Below are positions 17,243 through 27,038 of a stretch of 51,267 bases of DNA, in pieces. Position 1 is the first letter of the stretch. Each line of letters opens with the position of its first letter. Position numbers and translations under genes: made by a program. The notes below the pieces were generated by a model. That model saw only the letters and a list, made by a program, of their open reading frames with translations. It had not been told where the DNA came from and did no database searches. Source of the stretch: an uncultured Bacteroidales bacterium (GTDB taxonomy: Bacteria > Bacteroidota > Bacteroidia > Bacteroidales > UBA932); assembly GCA_944326365.1 (NCBI GenBank), contig CALVDR010000017.1:1-51267 (forward strand). The letters run 5' to 3'.

Positions 17243-19795
17243 ATGAAAAAAGTTTCATTATGGAAAACCGCTGCAGCGCTGTCACTGGTGCTGCTGTCAG
17301 CAGCTTGCGGACCGGAAGAAATACCGGCTACCATCAGCGGACTGCCTGACGGAGATGTGACTTTCGAGTGGAATTCTACCGAAAGCCAGACAATCACAGT
17401 CGAAGCCAATTATGACTGGACATTCGAAGAAAATGACAAAGACAATATCATCGAAGTTTCACGTCCGGAAGGTACAAACGACCTGGTCATCACACCGAAC
17501 AGGAACTACTCCATAGATGTACTGAGCGCTACCATCAACATCACTGCCGGCTCAGGATCGGCAGCTGCCACCCAGACCATCACGGTATCACAGGGAGCAA
17601 ACACGAAGACATATCTGACTTTCCTGGACAGCGACATGACAGGCGACAATCCTATCATCCAGTTCCCGTCCGAAATCGGAGGAGAACCTGCTGTAAGGGA
17701 AATCCGCATGCTCACGAACAATATATTGTCCATAGAAATCTCAGCTAACCAGGAAGTGATAGTCCCTGAAGAGCCCGAGACCCCGGAAGAGGGAGAAGAA
17801 GGCGAGACAGACGAGCAGACCAAGAGTTCTTCTGTCACGAAAGTACAGCTCCCTGATGACTACGGATGGATGTCATACGAAATCTCCGAAGAAGAAACCG
17901 ATGAAGGTACAGTCTCAGTCCTGACCCTCACATCCCAGATCAACCAGGATACTGAAAAGAACCTGACCGTAGCCATAGAGATAGTCAGCGGAAGCGAGGA
18001 AATAAACAACGAGATAGTAACCAAGAGAGTCGGTCTGGTTTCACTGAGTTCCGAGCCTACCATCACCACTAATCCTGATCCTGAGACCGGTCTCGTCTTC
18101 GAATACAACAGCACGGAACCTCAGACTTTTTCGCTGATAACCAACGTAGAGCACTGGGTTATGGATGAAGAATGGGGATCTGAAAGCGGAAACGAAGCAT
18201 GGCCTGAATTCCCAACTATCGAAAAAGTGGGTGAAGAAAACGGCGTAGTGACATATTCCGTGACTGTTCCAGCCTATTATCTTACTACAGACAGAGCCGC
18301 CAATATCGGTTTCCAGCAGACCGATGAAAACGGGAACAGAATATCTCCTGAAGATGGAGGCGCTATCAATATTTTCCGCGTCACACAGAAAGGTGCGCCT
18401 CAGGCAAGCATCACTCTGAACGAAAATCAGGTCATCTTCAACAACGACGAAACCGAGAAACTGGTTGAACTCACGGTTTCCATTCCGGAAAGGGTAGCTG
18501 TATCATGCTCTGATACGGAAGGCAATGAAGCAGGATGGCTGTCGGCGGAATACGACGAGACTGCAGGTGCACTGGTTATAAGCGTCAAGGAAGTTCCTGA
18601 GGATGAAGCCAACAACGGTATCGTAACAGTAACCGTAGGAGAAGGGGCAAATACAGCTGCGGCCAAACTCCAGGTAACCCAGATAGCCAAGACTCCGTCG
18701 ATAATGGTCAAGCCGGAATCCGTGACCCTTAACTCAAACGGCGATGCTGTCGATGTAGAGGTAGTCACCAATGTCGACAGCTGGGATATCGTTCCTGAAA
18801 GCGGTGATACTGACGTCATAACTGCCAGCAAGAAAGACGAGAAGACTATAAGCGTTTCCGCATCGAGCCTGACTGCAGGAAACAGAAACGCAACATTCAC
18901 CATAAAGGCCGGAGAGGTATCGGCAACCCTGAATGTCGTTCAACGTGTGAAAATGAATATCGGTGATCCTTTCGTGGTAAACGGCAAGACTGTAGGTATC
19001 GTATATGAAGTGGATGCAGAAGGCATGCATGGAAAAGCGTTCAGTCTGACAGTCAAGAATATCTGCGACATGTATTTCTTCAAGGGAAGTAACGATGAAT
19101 GGGTTGAACTTCCTGATGGAAATTGGACAATGATTCCAGGTGTTACCATGGAAGATTCATACACACCTCGCAACACTACAAATGGTTTGACAAACAGTCA
19201 GACAATGAAAACCGCTCCTGATTGGGAAAATCATTTCCAAATGCTTAAATGGGTAGAAGATCTTGGTAAAGAGCAAGGTGTAGAATGGTATATTCCTGCT
19301 ATTGAAGAACTGAAAGCTGTTGTAGAATATATGAGTAATGCTAAATTTATCACTACAACAGATGAATCCGGTACTACAACTACAAAACTTGATGACTCTG
19401 ACCCGGCAAAAATCGAAACCGCATGGGACAACATCAGGAACTTGTATAAAGAATATTCTTTAGAAAACAACACTGAGCAATATGTTGTATTCCAAGCCAT
19501 CAATGAAGATTATACGGAATATGTAGACTGTCTGCATCCAGCAATATATGATGAAGATACATGGGAGCTTGTTCAACCGGGAGATGATAACGCTTACAGA
19601 TGGATATCTTCAACTGTAGTAAAACCTGAAGGTATGCGGGACAACATGAGTTATACCGTTCATACAAAGAATTATGCAACTGACCCATATGCAGCAGTAT
19701 ATGATTGGCATGTGCCTGCAATATTTGAAGATGCCGGATGGGGAGATGATTTCGATCAGTACGGTTGCAGCATCCATCCTATATGCCAGTTCTAA
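17243..19795 (+). CDS. BACON-domain lipoprotein with lectin-like C-terminus
   Basis: The 850-residue lipoprotein has lipobox SAAC with Cys22. Several Ig-like repeats follow, with BACON-type sequence such as WTFEENDKDNIIEVSR, ITVSQGANTK, LQVTQIAKTPSIMVKPESVTL and NVVQRVK. A Glu/Pro/Thr-rich linker lies near 174-196. From about residue 575 a different domain begins (GKTVGIVYEVDAEGMHGKAFSL, then WYIPAIEELKAV), resembling the DUF1566/FISUMP C-type-lectin-like group. From about residue 615 (near 19085) codon choice becomes clearly more AT-rich, so the end of the gene may have been exchanged. BACON proteins are thought to bind glycans or mucin, but the ligand here is unknown. Confidence 0.75.
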   Translation: MKKVSLWKTAAALSLVLLSAACGPEEIPATISGLPDGDVTFEWNSTESQTITVEANYDWTFEENDKDNIIEVSRPEGTNDLVITPNRNYSIDVLSATINITAGSGSAAATQTITVSQGANTKTYLTFLDSDMTGDNPIIQFPSEIGGEPAVREIRMLTNNILSIEISANQEVIVPEEPETPEEGEEGETDEQTKSSSVTKVQLPDDYGWMSYEISEEETDEGTVSVLTLTSQINQDTEKNLTVAIEIVSGSEEINNEIVTKRVGLVSLSSEPTITTNPDPETGLVFEYNSTEPQTFSLITNVEHWVMDEEWGSESGNEAWPEFPTIEKVGEENGVVTYSVTVPAYYLTTDRAANIGFQQTDENGNRISPEDGGAINIFRVTQKGAPQASITLNENQVIFNNDETEKLVELTVSIPERVAVSCSDTEGNEAGWLSAEYDETAGALVISVKEVPEDEANNGIVTVTVGEGANTAAAKLQVTQIAKTPSIMVKPESVTLNSNGDAVDVEVVTNVDSWDIVPESGDTDVITASKKDEKTISVSASSLTAGNRNATFTIKAGEVSATLNVVQRVKMNIGDPFVVNGKTVGIVYEVDAEGMHGKAFSLTVKNICDMYFFKGSNDEWVELPDGNWTMIPGVTMEDSYTPRNTTNGLTNSQTMKTAPDWENHFQMLKWVEDLGKEQGVEWYIPAIEELKAVVEYMSNAKFITTTDESGTTTTKLDDSDPAKIETAWDNIRNLYKEYSLENNTEQYVVFQAINEDYTEYVDCLHPAIYDEDTWELVQPGDDNAYRWISSTVVKPEGMRDNMSYTVHTKNYATDPYAAVYDWHVPAIFEDAGWGDDFDQYGCSIHPICQF

Positions 19796-19815
19796 ACTAT
19801 TGATTTCATTTTCAC

Positions 19816-19855
19816 GAGACTGTGTCAAAATGGTAAATTTTTGCACAGTCTCTTT
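19816..19855. terminator. Strong hairpin, terminator or IS-end relic
   Basis: GAGACTGTG (19816-19824) pairs with CACAGTCTC (19844-19852); after one bulged T, CAAAA pairs with TTTTG to lengthen the stem. T runs occur on both strands, so it can terminate in both directions. It ends the BACON gene and precedes susC. Hairpins of this type are also found at ends of insertion sequences in Bacteroides, which is family memory and was not checked here. Confidence 0.65.
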
Positions 19856-19856
19856 A

Positions 19857-19913
19857 GGTGTATCAGAATTGATAATATGCAAGGCATTGAGGGTGAGGGC
19901 GACATGATACACC
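19857..19913. repeat. 9-bp inverted repeat, possible IS-end remnant
   Basis: GGTGTATCA (19857-19865) and TGATACACC (19905-19913) are perfect inverted copies 39 bp apart, directly after the strong hairpin and before susC. The spacer reads like the terminal non-coding part of an insertion sequence rather than a gene. No transposase fragment is seen. It may be a relic of an IS that left or was deleted. Confidence 0.35.
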
Positions 19914-19966
19914 GCCATGAATATGCCTTTAAATAAGAATTATTGTTCTAATTTCAATCGAAACTG

Positions 19967-22900
19967 ATGGTTAAAAAAATTATTGCCACCCTTTTAGGGT
20001 GCATGATAGCCTTGTCCTCGCTATGGGCGCAGGTGCCTCAGGTCACGGTGACGGGAACTGTCATCGACGAACAGAGCATTCCCGTGGCAGGAGCAGGCAT
20101 TGTCGTCAAAGGGACGACAACAGGTACTTTCACTGACGGGGACGGAAAGTTCACTCTGGAATTCGACATCATGCCTGATATCGTACTGGAGTTCTCTTTC
20201 CTCGGCATGAAGACCCAGGAAGTGAAGGTAAGTCCGAGAAACCTGAAAGCCAAAGTGGATGTAGTGATGGAGGCTGACCAGAACGAACTGGACCAGGTGG
20301 TAGTGACAGGTATTTTCGAACGTGACCTGCAGAGCTATACCGGCTCCGTGACTACCATGAAGGGAGAAGATATCAAGAAAGTGTCCACAGGCAATATAGC
20401 GAAAGCCATCAGTACGATAGACCCGAGCTTCCGTGTGATGGACAATTTCGAGCTCGGTTCAGACCCTAACAGGCTGCCTGACATGCGTATGCGCGGTACT
20501 TCCACACTGCCTGGAGGTTCGGCTGCCGGAGGAGATCTGGTGTCTCTCCAGGGCGAATACGACACCTATCCGAACCAGCCTCTGCTGATGCTGGACGGAT
20601 TCGAAATCGATGTCCAGACCATGGCTGACCTGGACCCGGACAGGATAGCCTCCATCACTATCCTCAAGGATGCATCGGCGACCGCCATATACGGATCGAA
20701 AGCATCGAACGGCGTCATCGTCATAGAGACATTGGCACCGAGGCCCGGTGCCATAAATGTGACCTACAGCGGAAACGTGCGCGTGGAGATTCCTGACCTG
20801 ACTTCTTACAACCTGATGAATTCGGAAGAGAAGATCTATGTAGAGAAACTGGCAGGACTGTATCCCGAGAACGACCTCGCCGCCCTCAGGGACTATGAAT
20901 CTCGTCTGAGGGAAGTCCGCAGAGGTGTGGACACTTACTGGCTTTCACAGCCGCTCCGCACTTCCGTCCAGCACAGGCATGCGGTCACACTGGAGGGCGG
21001 CTCACAGGCCCTGAGATACAAGCTCTACGCAGGTCTGAACGAGACCCCGGGTGTGATGAAAGGCTCGAAGAGAAGCACACAGACAGCATCTCTGGACCTG
21101 AGCTACCGTTTCAGCAAGTTCCAGCTGAAAAACAGCGTGACAGTGGACAATTCCACCGGAACCAACAGCCCTTACGGCTCATTCAGCCAGTACGCAATGC
21201 TGAATCCATATCTGCGTCCGTACGATGAAGAAGGGAACATAAACAAGATCATGCAGACATGGAACATGATCTACGCTGGCGACGGAAACACATACGAAAT
21301 CGCGAACCCTATGTACAACGCGACTTTCCACAGCCTGGACAGGACGACCAGCATGACCATCCGCGAACTTTTCAAACTGGAGTACCGTCCTTCCCCGGAC
21401 TGGATTCTCCAGGGAAACGTATCCCTGAGCAAGGGCGTGAGCAAGGCGGAAGTCTTCCGTCCGGGATACCATACGGCCTTCACCGATGTCACTAACCCGA
21501 CATTGAAAGGAGACTTTTCGAGGGACCAGTCCGAGTCTTTCAACTATGCCGTGGACTTCACCGCCATGTACAACAAGGTCCTGAAGGAAAAACACTACCT
21601 CACCGCGAACTTCCGCTACTCTGTCGAGCAATACAAGGACGAGACTTACGGAGCGCTGGTGACAGGATTCCCGAATGATTCCATGGACCACATCCTTTTC
21701 GGTCAGAAATATTCTGAAAACATGACCGGTTCCGAGAACACTTCCAGAAGCCTGGGAGCAGTACTCACCGCCGGCTACTCATATATGTACCGCCACTCTT
21801 TCGATGCGAATATCAGGGTGGACGGTTCCTCCCAGTTCGGCCGTGACAACAGGTTCGCTCCGTTCTGGTCAGTAGGTTACAAATGGAACATAACGAACGA
21901 AAAGTTCATGAAGAACGTAGAGTGGATGGATGACCTGGTCTTCGCCACTTCATACGGTATCACAGGTACGCAGGGTTTCGCCCCGTACCAGTCCCGTCAG
22001 GTATATTCATACTCGGACCTGATGCAGTATTATCTTTCTTCCGATGCGACCGGTATCGAACTGGTGGCGCTCGGAAACAACCAGCTCAAATGGCAACAGA
22101 CAGCCACATGGAACACCAGGCTCGAACTTTCCCTGCTGAAAGGCCGCATCACCGCCAGGGCTGAATATTATCTGAAAAACACGACCAACTCTCTCGCACA
22201 GATCACTCTCGCCCCGTCTATCGGTTTCGGTTCATATCCTGCCAACATGGGTACTCTGCAGAACCAGGGTGTCGAACTGAATGTGGCCTTCATCCCGTAC
22301 AGGAACGAGGCCAAGGAAGCATACTGGGTGATATCGCTGAACGGCTCGCACAACACGAACAAGCTCACTCAGATATCGGAGGCCCTGTCCCGCATGAATG
22401 AACTGAACGCCAGCGCAGAGTCTGTCACTCCGCTGCCCCGCTATGTCGAAGGGATGTCCACTACGGCCATCTGGGCAGTACGTTCTCTCGGCATCGATCC
22501 TGCCACGGGAGATGAAATCCTGCTGAAAAGGGACGGTACGATCACCAGCGAATATGACCCTGTGGATGCAGTAGTCTGCGGAGATTCCGAACCGAAATGG
22601 CAGGGAAACGTGAATACATCATTCAACTATATGGGCCTGGGCGTGAGCCTGAACTTCATGTACCGTTTCGGGGGCCAGATGTACAACTCCACCCTCGTCA
22701 GCAAGGTGGAAAACGCAGACCTGCGCTACAATGCCGACCGCCGCGCCCTCTACGACAGATGGCAGCAGCCGGGAGATGTGGCACAGTACAAGAGAATCAC
22801 GAACTCGGCCGACGGGGCGAACACCCAGCAGACTTCCCGTTTCGTGATGAACGAGAACCTTTTCCAGTTCAGTTCCCTTTCCATTTCCTACAGGATGGAG

Positions 22901-23059
22901 AAAAACCAGTTCCCGTTCCTGCAGAAACTCCACATTTCCTCGATGAAATGGGCTTTCAACATGGAAGACATCTTCTATCTTTCTTCCATAAAGAGGGAGA
23001 GAGGTACGGACTATCCGTTCTCAAGACAGTTCGCACTTTCACTTAATCTGGTGTTCTAA
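19967..23059 (+). CDS. SusC/RagA family TonB-dependent transporter
   Basis: This 1030-residue outer membrane channel imports large nutrients with energy from TonB. It has a signal peptide (1-21, ending LWAQ), a carboxypeptidase-regulatory-like domain (about 26-110), the plug domain with LDQVVVTGIFE and ATAIYGSKASNGVIVIET, and a C-terminal barrel ending in a strand with terminal Phe (SLNLVF). Length is typical of SusC proteins. It pairs with the SusD gene 18 bp downstream. No anti-sigma/ECF pair or hybrid two-component regulator is next to it, so regulation is not visible. Confidence 0.95.
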   Translation: MVKKIIATLLGCMIALSSLWAQVPQVTVTGTVIDEQSIPVAGAGIVVKGTTTGTFTDGDGKFTLEFDIMPDIVLEFSFLGMKTQEVKVSPRNLKAKVDVVMEADQNELDQVVVTGIFERDLQSYTGSVTTMKGEDIKKVSTGNIAKAISTIDPSFRVMDNFELGSDPNRLPDMRMRGTSTLPGGSAAGGDLVSLQGEYDTYPNQPLLMLDGFEIDVQTMADLDPDRIASITILKDASATAIYGSKASNGVIVIETLAPRPGAINVTYSGNVRVEIPDLTSYNLMNSEEKIYVEKLAGLYPENDLAALRDYESRLREVRRGVDTYWLSQPLRTSVQHRHAVTLEGGSQALRYKLYAGLNETPGVMKGSKRSTQTASLDLSYRFSKFQLKNSVTVDNSTGTNSPYGSFSQYAMLNPYLRPYDEEGNINKIMQTWNMIYAGDGNTYEIANPMYNATFHSLDRTTSMTIRELFKLEYRPSPDWILQGNVSLSKGVSKAEVFRPGYHTAFTDVTNPTLKGDFSRDQSESFNYAVDFTAMYNKVLKEKHYLTANFRYSVEQYKDETYGALVTGFPNDSMDHILFGQKYSENMTGSENTSRSLGAVLTAGYSYMYRHSFDANIRVDGSSQFGRDNRFAPFWSVGYKWNITNEKFMKNVEWMDDLVFATSYGITGTQGFAPYQSRQVYSYSDLMQYYLSSDATGIELVALGNNQLKWQQTATWNTRLELSLLKGRITARAEYYLKNTTNSLAQITLAPSIGFGSYPANMGTLQNQGVELNVAFIPYRNEAKEAYWVISLNGSHNTNKLTQISEALSRMNELNASAESVTPLPRYVEGMSTTAIWAVRSLGIDPATGDEILLKRDGTITSEYDPVDAVVCGDSEPKWQGNVNTSFNYMGLGVSLNFMYRFGGQMYNSTLVSKVENADLRYNADRRALYDRWQQPGDVAQYKRITNSADGANTQQTSRFVMNENLFQFSSLSISYRMEKNQFPFLQKLHISSMKWAFNMEDIFYLSSIKRERGTDYPFSRQFALSLNLVF

Positions 23060-23077
23060 GGCAAGGAGGTATTGAAT

Positions 23078-24547
23078 ATGAAAAAGAAAATATTGACAGC
23101 GATATTGGCACTGCCGTTACTGGTTTCCTGCGGAGAATGGCTGGACGTACAGCCGAAAACTTCCGTGGAGGAAGAAGATCTTTTCGCCAGGGAATACGGC
23201 TTCAAGGATGCTCTCACCGGCTTCTACGTAAAAATGGGCAAGACCATGCTCTACGGGCAAACCCTCACCTACTACTACATGGACATGCTTGCGGGTCTGT
23301 ACGAGAGCGCACCTGACGTATATGACTGGTCAGCCGTCTATGCATACGACGGAACATATCAGAGCACGGTAAACAGCATTTACTCCGAGATGTACAACGT
23401 CATAGCGAACATAAACAATTTCCTGAAATTCGTGGACCAGAACCGCTCTGTCATCACTACGGAAAACTACTACGAGACCATGAAGGGCGAAGCCCTGGGA
23501 CTGAGGGCTTTCCTGCATTTCGATCTGCTCAGGATGTTCGGTCCGGCAGACTACAGGAACAATCCAGAAGCAGACGCCGTACCATACAGAACAAGTTTCG
23601 ACAACATAGCGACTCCGATACTCCCGGCGTCAGAAGTCCTGGACATGGTCATCGAAGATCTTCTGGCTGCGGAAGAACTGCTCGAAGGACATGACAGCGA
23701 GATATTCAACTACGACAACTCTGCCGATCCCTTCACCGAAATGCGTCAGATGAGGATGAACGTATGGGCCGTGAGGGCCATGCTTGCAAGAGTCTATTGC
23801 TACAAGGGAGATGCAGAAAGCAAGGCTCTGGCCCTGCAATATGCACTCGACGTGATAGGAAGCGGACATTTCACACTGTCCACATACGACAAGATCACCA
23901 CGGCCCCTATCATGCCTACCGAACAGATTTTCTCCCTGTACATCGACAATTATTACCAGATAGTGGACGAAGTTTTCGTAAACGCGAATGCTTCCACCAT
24001 TCTCAGCGCATACGAGACCACCGTCAGGACATGGTACCAGACAGAAGCGGACGCCAGATACAAGACTTTTCGCAGGGTGAGCACAGACGGAGGCCAGTTC
24101 AAGAGAGTAAGCCAGAAATACAACCAGAGCTATTATACATCCTCAAGGGACGACTATTCCGGACTCAACTCCCAGCCTCTGATCCGTCTTCCGGAAATGT
24201 ACTATATCGCTGCCGAATGCGAGCCTGATGCCAAGACAGCGGCAGCATATCTGGACGAAGTCATCAGTACCCGTACCGGGCAATATTCAACTACCACCAC
24301 TACCGACTTCGACAAGACCGACACCAGGCAGATCTACGGTATGGTCACGGGCCAGACAGTGAGGACGAACGAACTGATGAAGGAATACCTGAAGGAATAT
24401 TACGGCGAAGGCCAGCTTTTCTTCTTCTACAAGAGATTCGCTTTCACCGACTTCCCCGGCTGTCCTCTGGACAATAATGAAAGCATGGCATCTCACTACC
24501 AGATGCCTATACCTGATGATGAATTTATCTTCGGAAACAACAATTAG
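23078..24547 (+). CDS. SusD/RagB family nutrient-binding lipoprotein
   Basis: The 489-residue lipoprotein (lipobox LLVSC, Cys18) forms the lid of the SusC channel and binds its cargo outside the cell. It has the N-terminal motif CGEWLDVQPKTSVEEEDLF, TPR-like helices such as KGEALGLRAFLHFDLLRMFG and a C-terminal region YFKRFAFTD-like (FYKRFAFTDFPGC). ATG 23078 was chosen over a TTG at 23072 because AGGAGG (23064-23069) is then 8 nt away, an unusually good ribosome site for this phylum. Confidence 0.93.
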   Translation: MKKKILTAILALPLLVSCGEWLDVQPKTSVEEEDLFAREYGFKDALTGFYVKMGKTMLYGQTLTYYYMDMLAGLYESAPDVYDWSAVYAYDGTYQSTVNSIYSEMYNVIANINNFLKFVDQNRSVITTENYYETMKGEALGLRAFLHFDLLRMFGPADYRNNPEADAVPYRTSFDNIATPILPASEVLDMVIEDLLAAEELLEGHDSEIFNYDNSADPFTEMRQMRMNVWAVRAMLARVYCYKGDAESKALALQYALDVIGSGHFTLSTYDKITTAPIMPTEQIFSLYIDNYYQIVDEVFVNANASTILSAYETTVRTWYQTEADARYKTFRRVSTDGGQFKRVSQKYNQSYYTSSRDDYSGLNSQPLIRLPEMYYIAAECEPDAKTAAAYLDEVISTRTGQYSTTTTTDFDKTDTRQIYGMVTGQTVRTNELMKEYLKEYYGEGQLFFFYKRFAFTDFPGCPLDNNESMASHYQMPIPDDEFIFGNNN

Positions 24548-24550
24548 ACG

Positions 24551-25261
24551 ATGAATACACGACACATAATGATTTCTGCGGCACTTGTCTGTGCCATAAG
24601 CGCATGCAAGGTAAACGACATCGCCCTGTATGACGAGGCTCCCCGTCTTGAACTCGGCGGTGCCGTATCATACACGTTCTCGGATGAAGAATATCTGGAT
24701 GCATATATCCTGGGAGGTGAAGGATATTCTGAAACAGAATTCACGGCGCAGCTGATAGGGTATTTCCTGGATGCTCCGCGCACCTTCCAAGTGACCACGA
24801 ATCCGGTGGCCTCGGCATTTACGCCTGAACTGGTATTCGAAAATCCCTATGAATTCCCTACAGGGACAGCCACATCAGCTGCGAAGTTCAGGATCAAATG
24901 CCCGTCAAGGGAAAACGTTTCCACCAGGACCAGCACATATACCGGCCAGACAGACATAGTGTACGACATGTCATCCCATGACCATCAGTTCGGCTCCGGA
25001 AGGATAGAAAACAATGCAGCCAGAGTCAATGTGGTCCTGCAGATTTATCCTCAGGACTGGAACAACCAGTTCTGGGGCGCATACAGCACGTCCAAATACA
25101 TCTTCATGATGGAAACTTTCAAGGCTGTGCATGGCGATATCGAGCAGAACAATGATTCCAAGCTTCAGATACGTTCCGCGTACAATGCATGGAAAGCCGA
25201 AAACGGACCGCTTTACGGTGATGACGAAGACAGCGGAACTGAAATCGCATTCCCGTTATAA
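24551..25261 (+). CDS. DUF4843 lipoprotein
   Basis: This 236-residue surface lipoprotein (lipobox ISAC, Cys19) follows susD by 3 bp. It has the KVNDIALYDEAPRLELGG start and beta-rich body of the DUF4843 family, which in Bacteroidales nearly always sits between SusD and a PKD-like lipoprotein. It probably belongs to the cell-surface complex of this transport system. The cargo is not known, and no catalytic motif is visible. Confidence 0.85.
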   Translation: MNTRHIMISAALVCAISACKVNDIALYDEAPRLELGGAVSYTFSDEEYLDAYILGGEGYSETEFTAQLIGYFLDAPRTFQVTTNPVASAFTPELVFENPYEFPTGTATSAAKFRIKCPSRENVSTRTSTYTGQTDIVYDMSSHDHQFGSGRIENNAARVNVVLQIYPQDWNNQFWGAYSTSKYIFMMETFKAVHGDIEQNNDSKLQIRSAYNAWKAENGPLYGDDEDSGTEIAFPL

Positions 25262-25290
25262 ACGAATTTTCGCAAATTATTTGACTGACA

Positions 25291-27015
25291 ATGAATATTA
25301 TGAAAACATTCCGATATGCAGCGGTTCTCCTGGCAGTCATGGCAACGGTTTCTTCCTGCTATGAAGATCTGGGGAACTACGAATATCACGAAATAAACGA
25401 GATCATCATCACTCCTGGAGTGTACAGCTACTCTACTCCGGCTGCAGGACAGACAGCTACCGTCACACTGGATCCGGCAGTAAGCCAGACCATGAAAGAA
25501 GATACCGGGAATCTGTCTTACGTATGGAAACGCCAGGGCGCGGCTCTCTCGTGGGAAGAAGTGGGACACGAACCCACATATACTTTCGAAGTCACTTCCA
25601 GCGATGTACAGACGATAAATTTCATCTTCGCTGTGACAGATGACGAACTTGGCATCACGACATACGCCGAGATACCGGTGAACCCTATCTTCAAGTTCGA
25701 GCAATGCTGGTTTCTCCTCCAGGATGTGAACGGGCAGGCCGTGCTCGGCAGCGTGGACGGAGAAGGTGACGGCAGGGTGGTCACTTCCGACATTTACAGG
25801 CAGGAAACCGGAATATCCCTGGACGGAAGCCCGAAAGGCCTGGGCGTCCACCCGTACAGAAGGTCCCTGCCTATAAGAGAGTATCCTATGGACCCGGGAT
25901 ATGAAATCCTTCTCGGGGTTTTCACATCAGCCAAACCATATATCCTGAACGGAAGCACACTGGCAGAGCATTCTTCTCTGGACTACTGGAGAATCCTGTA
26001 CGGGAAAAAGGCTTCCGGGGACATGAGGTTCAATCCGCAGATGATGCAGGGTCATACAAACGGTTTCGCCATCATAGATGACGGACGTCTCTGGTATGCC
26101 GTACCGGACGAACTGGCGCTTATGTATGAAGCCGAACTCGGACAGACTGCGGGAGGCGGTGACTATTACGCTACGGACATGAATCTTTCTTATGGAAGAA
26201 ACGCGCAATGTCTTGTTCTCTACGACTCCCAAGGCAGCCGTTTTCTGTACTACAGCAATTCCGGACTGGGTATGGGGTACAATGAAAGGGCTGATATCAT
26301 CGATGGAGGAGGGACTGCCGATGATGCCTATTTCAACCCTAACCAGGCGAATACCGCATCATTGACCGACATCGAAGAAGGCGATCTTCCGAACATGTTC
26401 AACCCTTCGGCCCTGCCTGCCGGCCTGGTCATGGACAACATGGGAATGACTCAGGTGGAAAACGGCGTATCGAACATCCTGGCGACAGGCCATGTCGGAA
26501 ACACATTCCACTCTTATGAAATGAGCATGTATTCCATCACAGGACATACGGCCGGTCTCTCGAACTGTCCGAACTCATGGACAGTGAGCATGGAAGGTGA
26601 CGTATCATCATACGGAAACGGGAAAATCCCCGTGGCCACATCCGACTATTTCATACGGCTCTTCTTCTATGCGGCAGGAAACACCATCTACAAGGTCGAC
26701 CTTACATCCGATTCGCCTGTCATCACACCGCTGTGGACTGCCGATGATACAGGAGCGGTGATCACCGGACTGAAGATGAAGTCAGATACGACAAACGAGG
26801 ATGTGAGATATGGTGAAGAATTGCTTCCTAAAGGCATTGCACACCACATGGGCGCGATAGTCAGGCATCAGGACGGAAGCTGCGACCTGGTCGAATTCAA
26901 CCTGACTGCCGCCGGTGAAATCGAGCAGGACGGCTCAGGAAACCAGTCTGTCCGCGTGTTCGACGGTTTCACGAATGTAGTGGACTTCGTATTCTCGTAC
27001 AGGGAAAGGATTTAA
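25291..27015 (+). CDS. PKD-like family lipoprotein
   Basis: The 574-residue lipoprotein has lipobox VSSC followed by YEDLGNYEYHEINEI, the usual start of the PKD-like family found beside DUF4843 genes. An Ig/PKD-like domain of about 110 residues (LSYVWKRQG, YTFEVTSSDVQTINFIFAVTDDELG) precedes a long beta-propeller-like region with NGQAVLGSVDGEGDG and repeated Tyr/Trp-rich strands. It is likely exposed at the surface with SusCD and may bind or present the substrate. A second Met three codons in is an alternative start. Confidence 0.83.
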   Translation: MNIMKTFRYAAVLLAVMATVSSCYEDLGNYEYHEINEIIITPGVYSYSTPAAGQTATVTLDPAVSQTMKEDTGNLSYVWKRQGAALSWEEVGHEPTYTFEVTSSDVQTINFIFAVTDDELGITTYAEIPVNPIFKFEQCWFLLQDVNGQAVLGSVDGEGDGRVVTSDIYRQETGISLDGSPKGLGVHPYRRSLPIREYPMDPGYEILLGVFTSAKPYILNGSTLAEHSSLDYWRILYGKKASGDMRFNPQMMQGHTNGFAIIDDGRLWYAVPDELALMYEAELGQTAGGGDYYATDMNLSYGRNAQCLVLYDSQGSRFLYYSNSGLGMGYNERADIIDGGGTADDAYFNPNQANTASLTDIEEGDLPNMFNPSALPAGLVMDNMGMTQVENGVSNILATGHVGNTFHSYEMSMYSITGHTAGLSNCPNSWTVSMEGDVSSYGNGKIPVATSDYFIRLFFYAAGNTIYKVDLTSDSPVITPLWTADDTGAVITGLKMKSDTTNEDVRYGEELLPKGIAHHMGAIVRHQDGSCDLVEFNLTAAGEIEQDGSGNQSVRVFDGFTNVVDFVFSYRERI

Positions 27016-27038
27016 TACTTCAAGTCTTCGGGACTTTT

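Noticed and set aside
19085..19966. Diversity-generating retroelement variable region
   Set aside because: The lectin-like C-terminus would suit one, but no reverse transcriptase, accessory gene or template repeat is found anywhere in the window.
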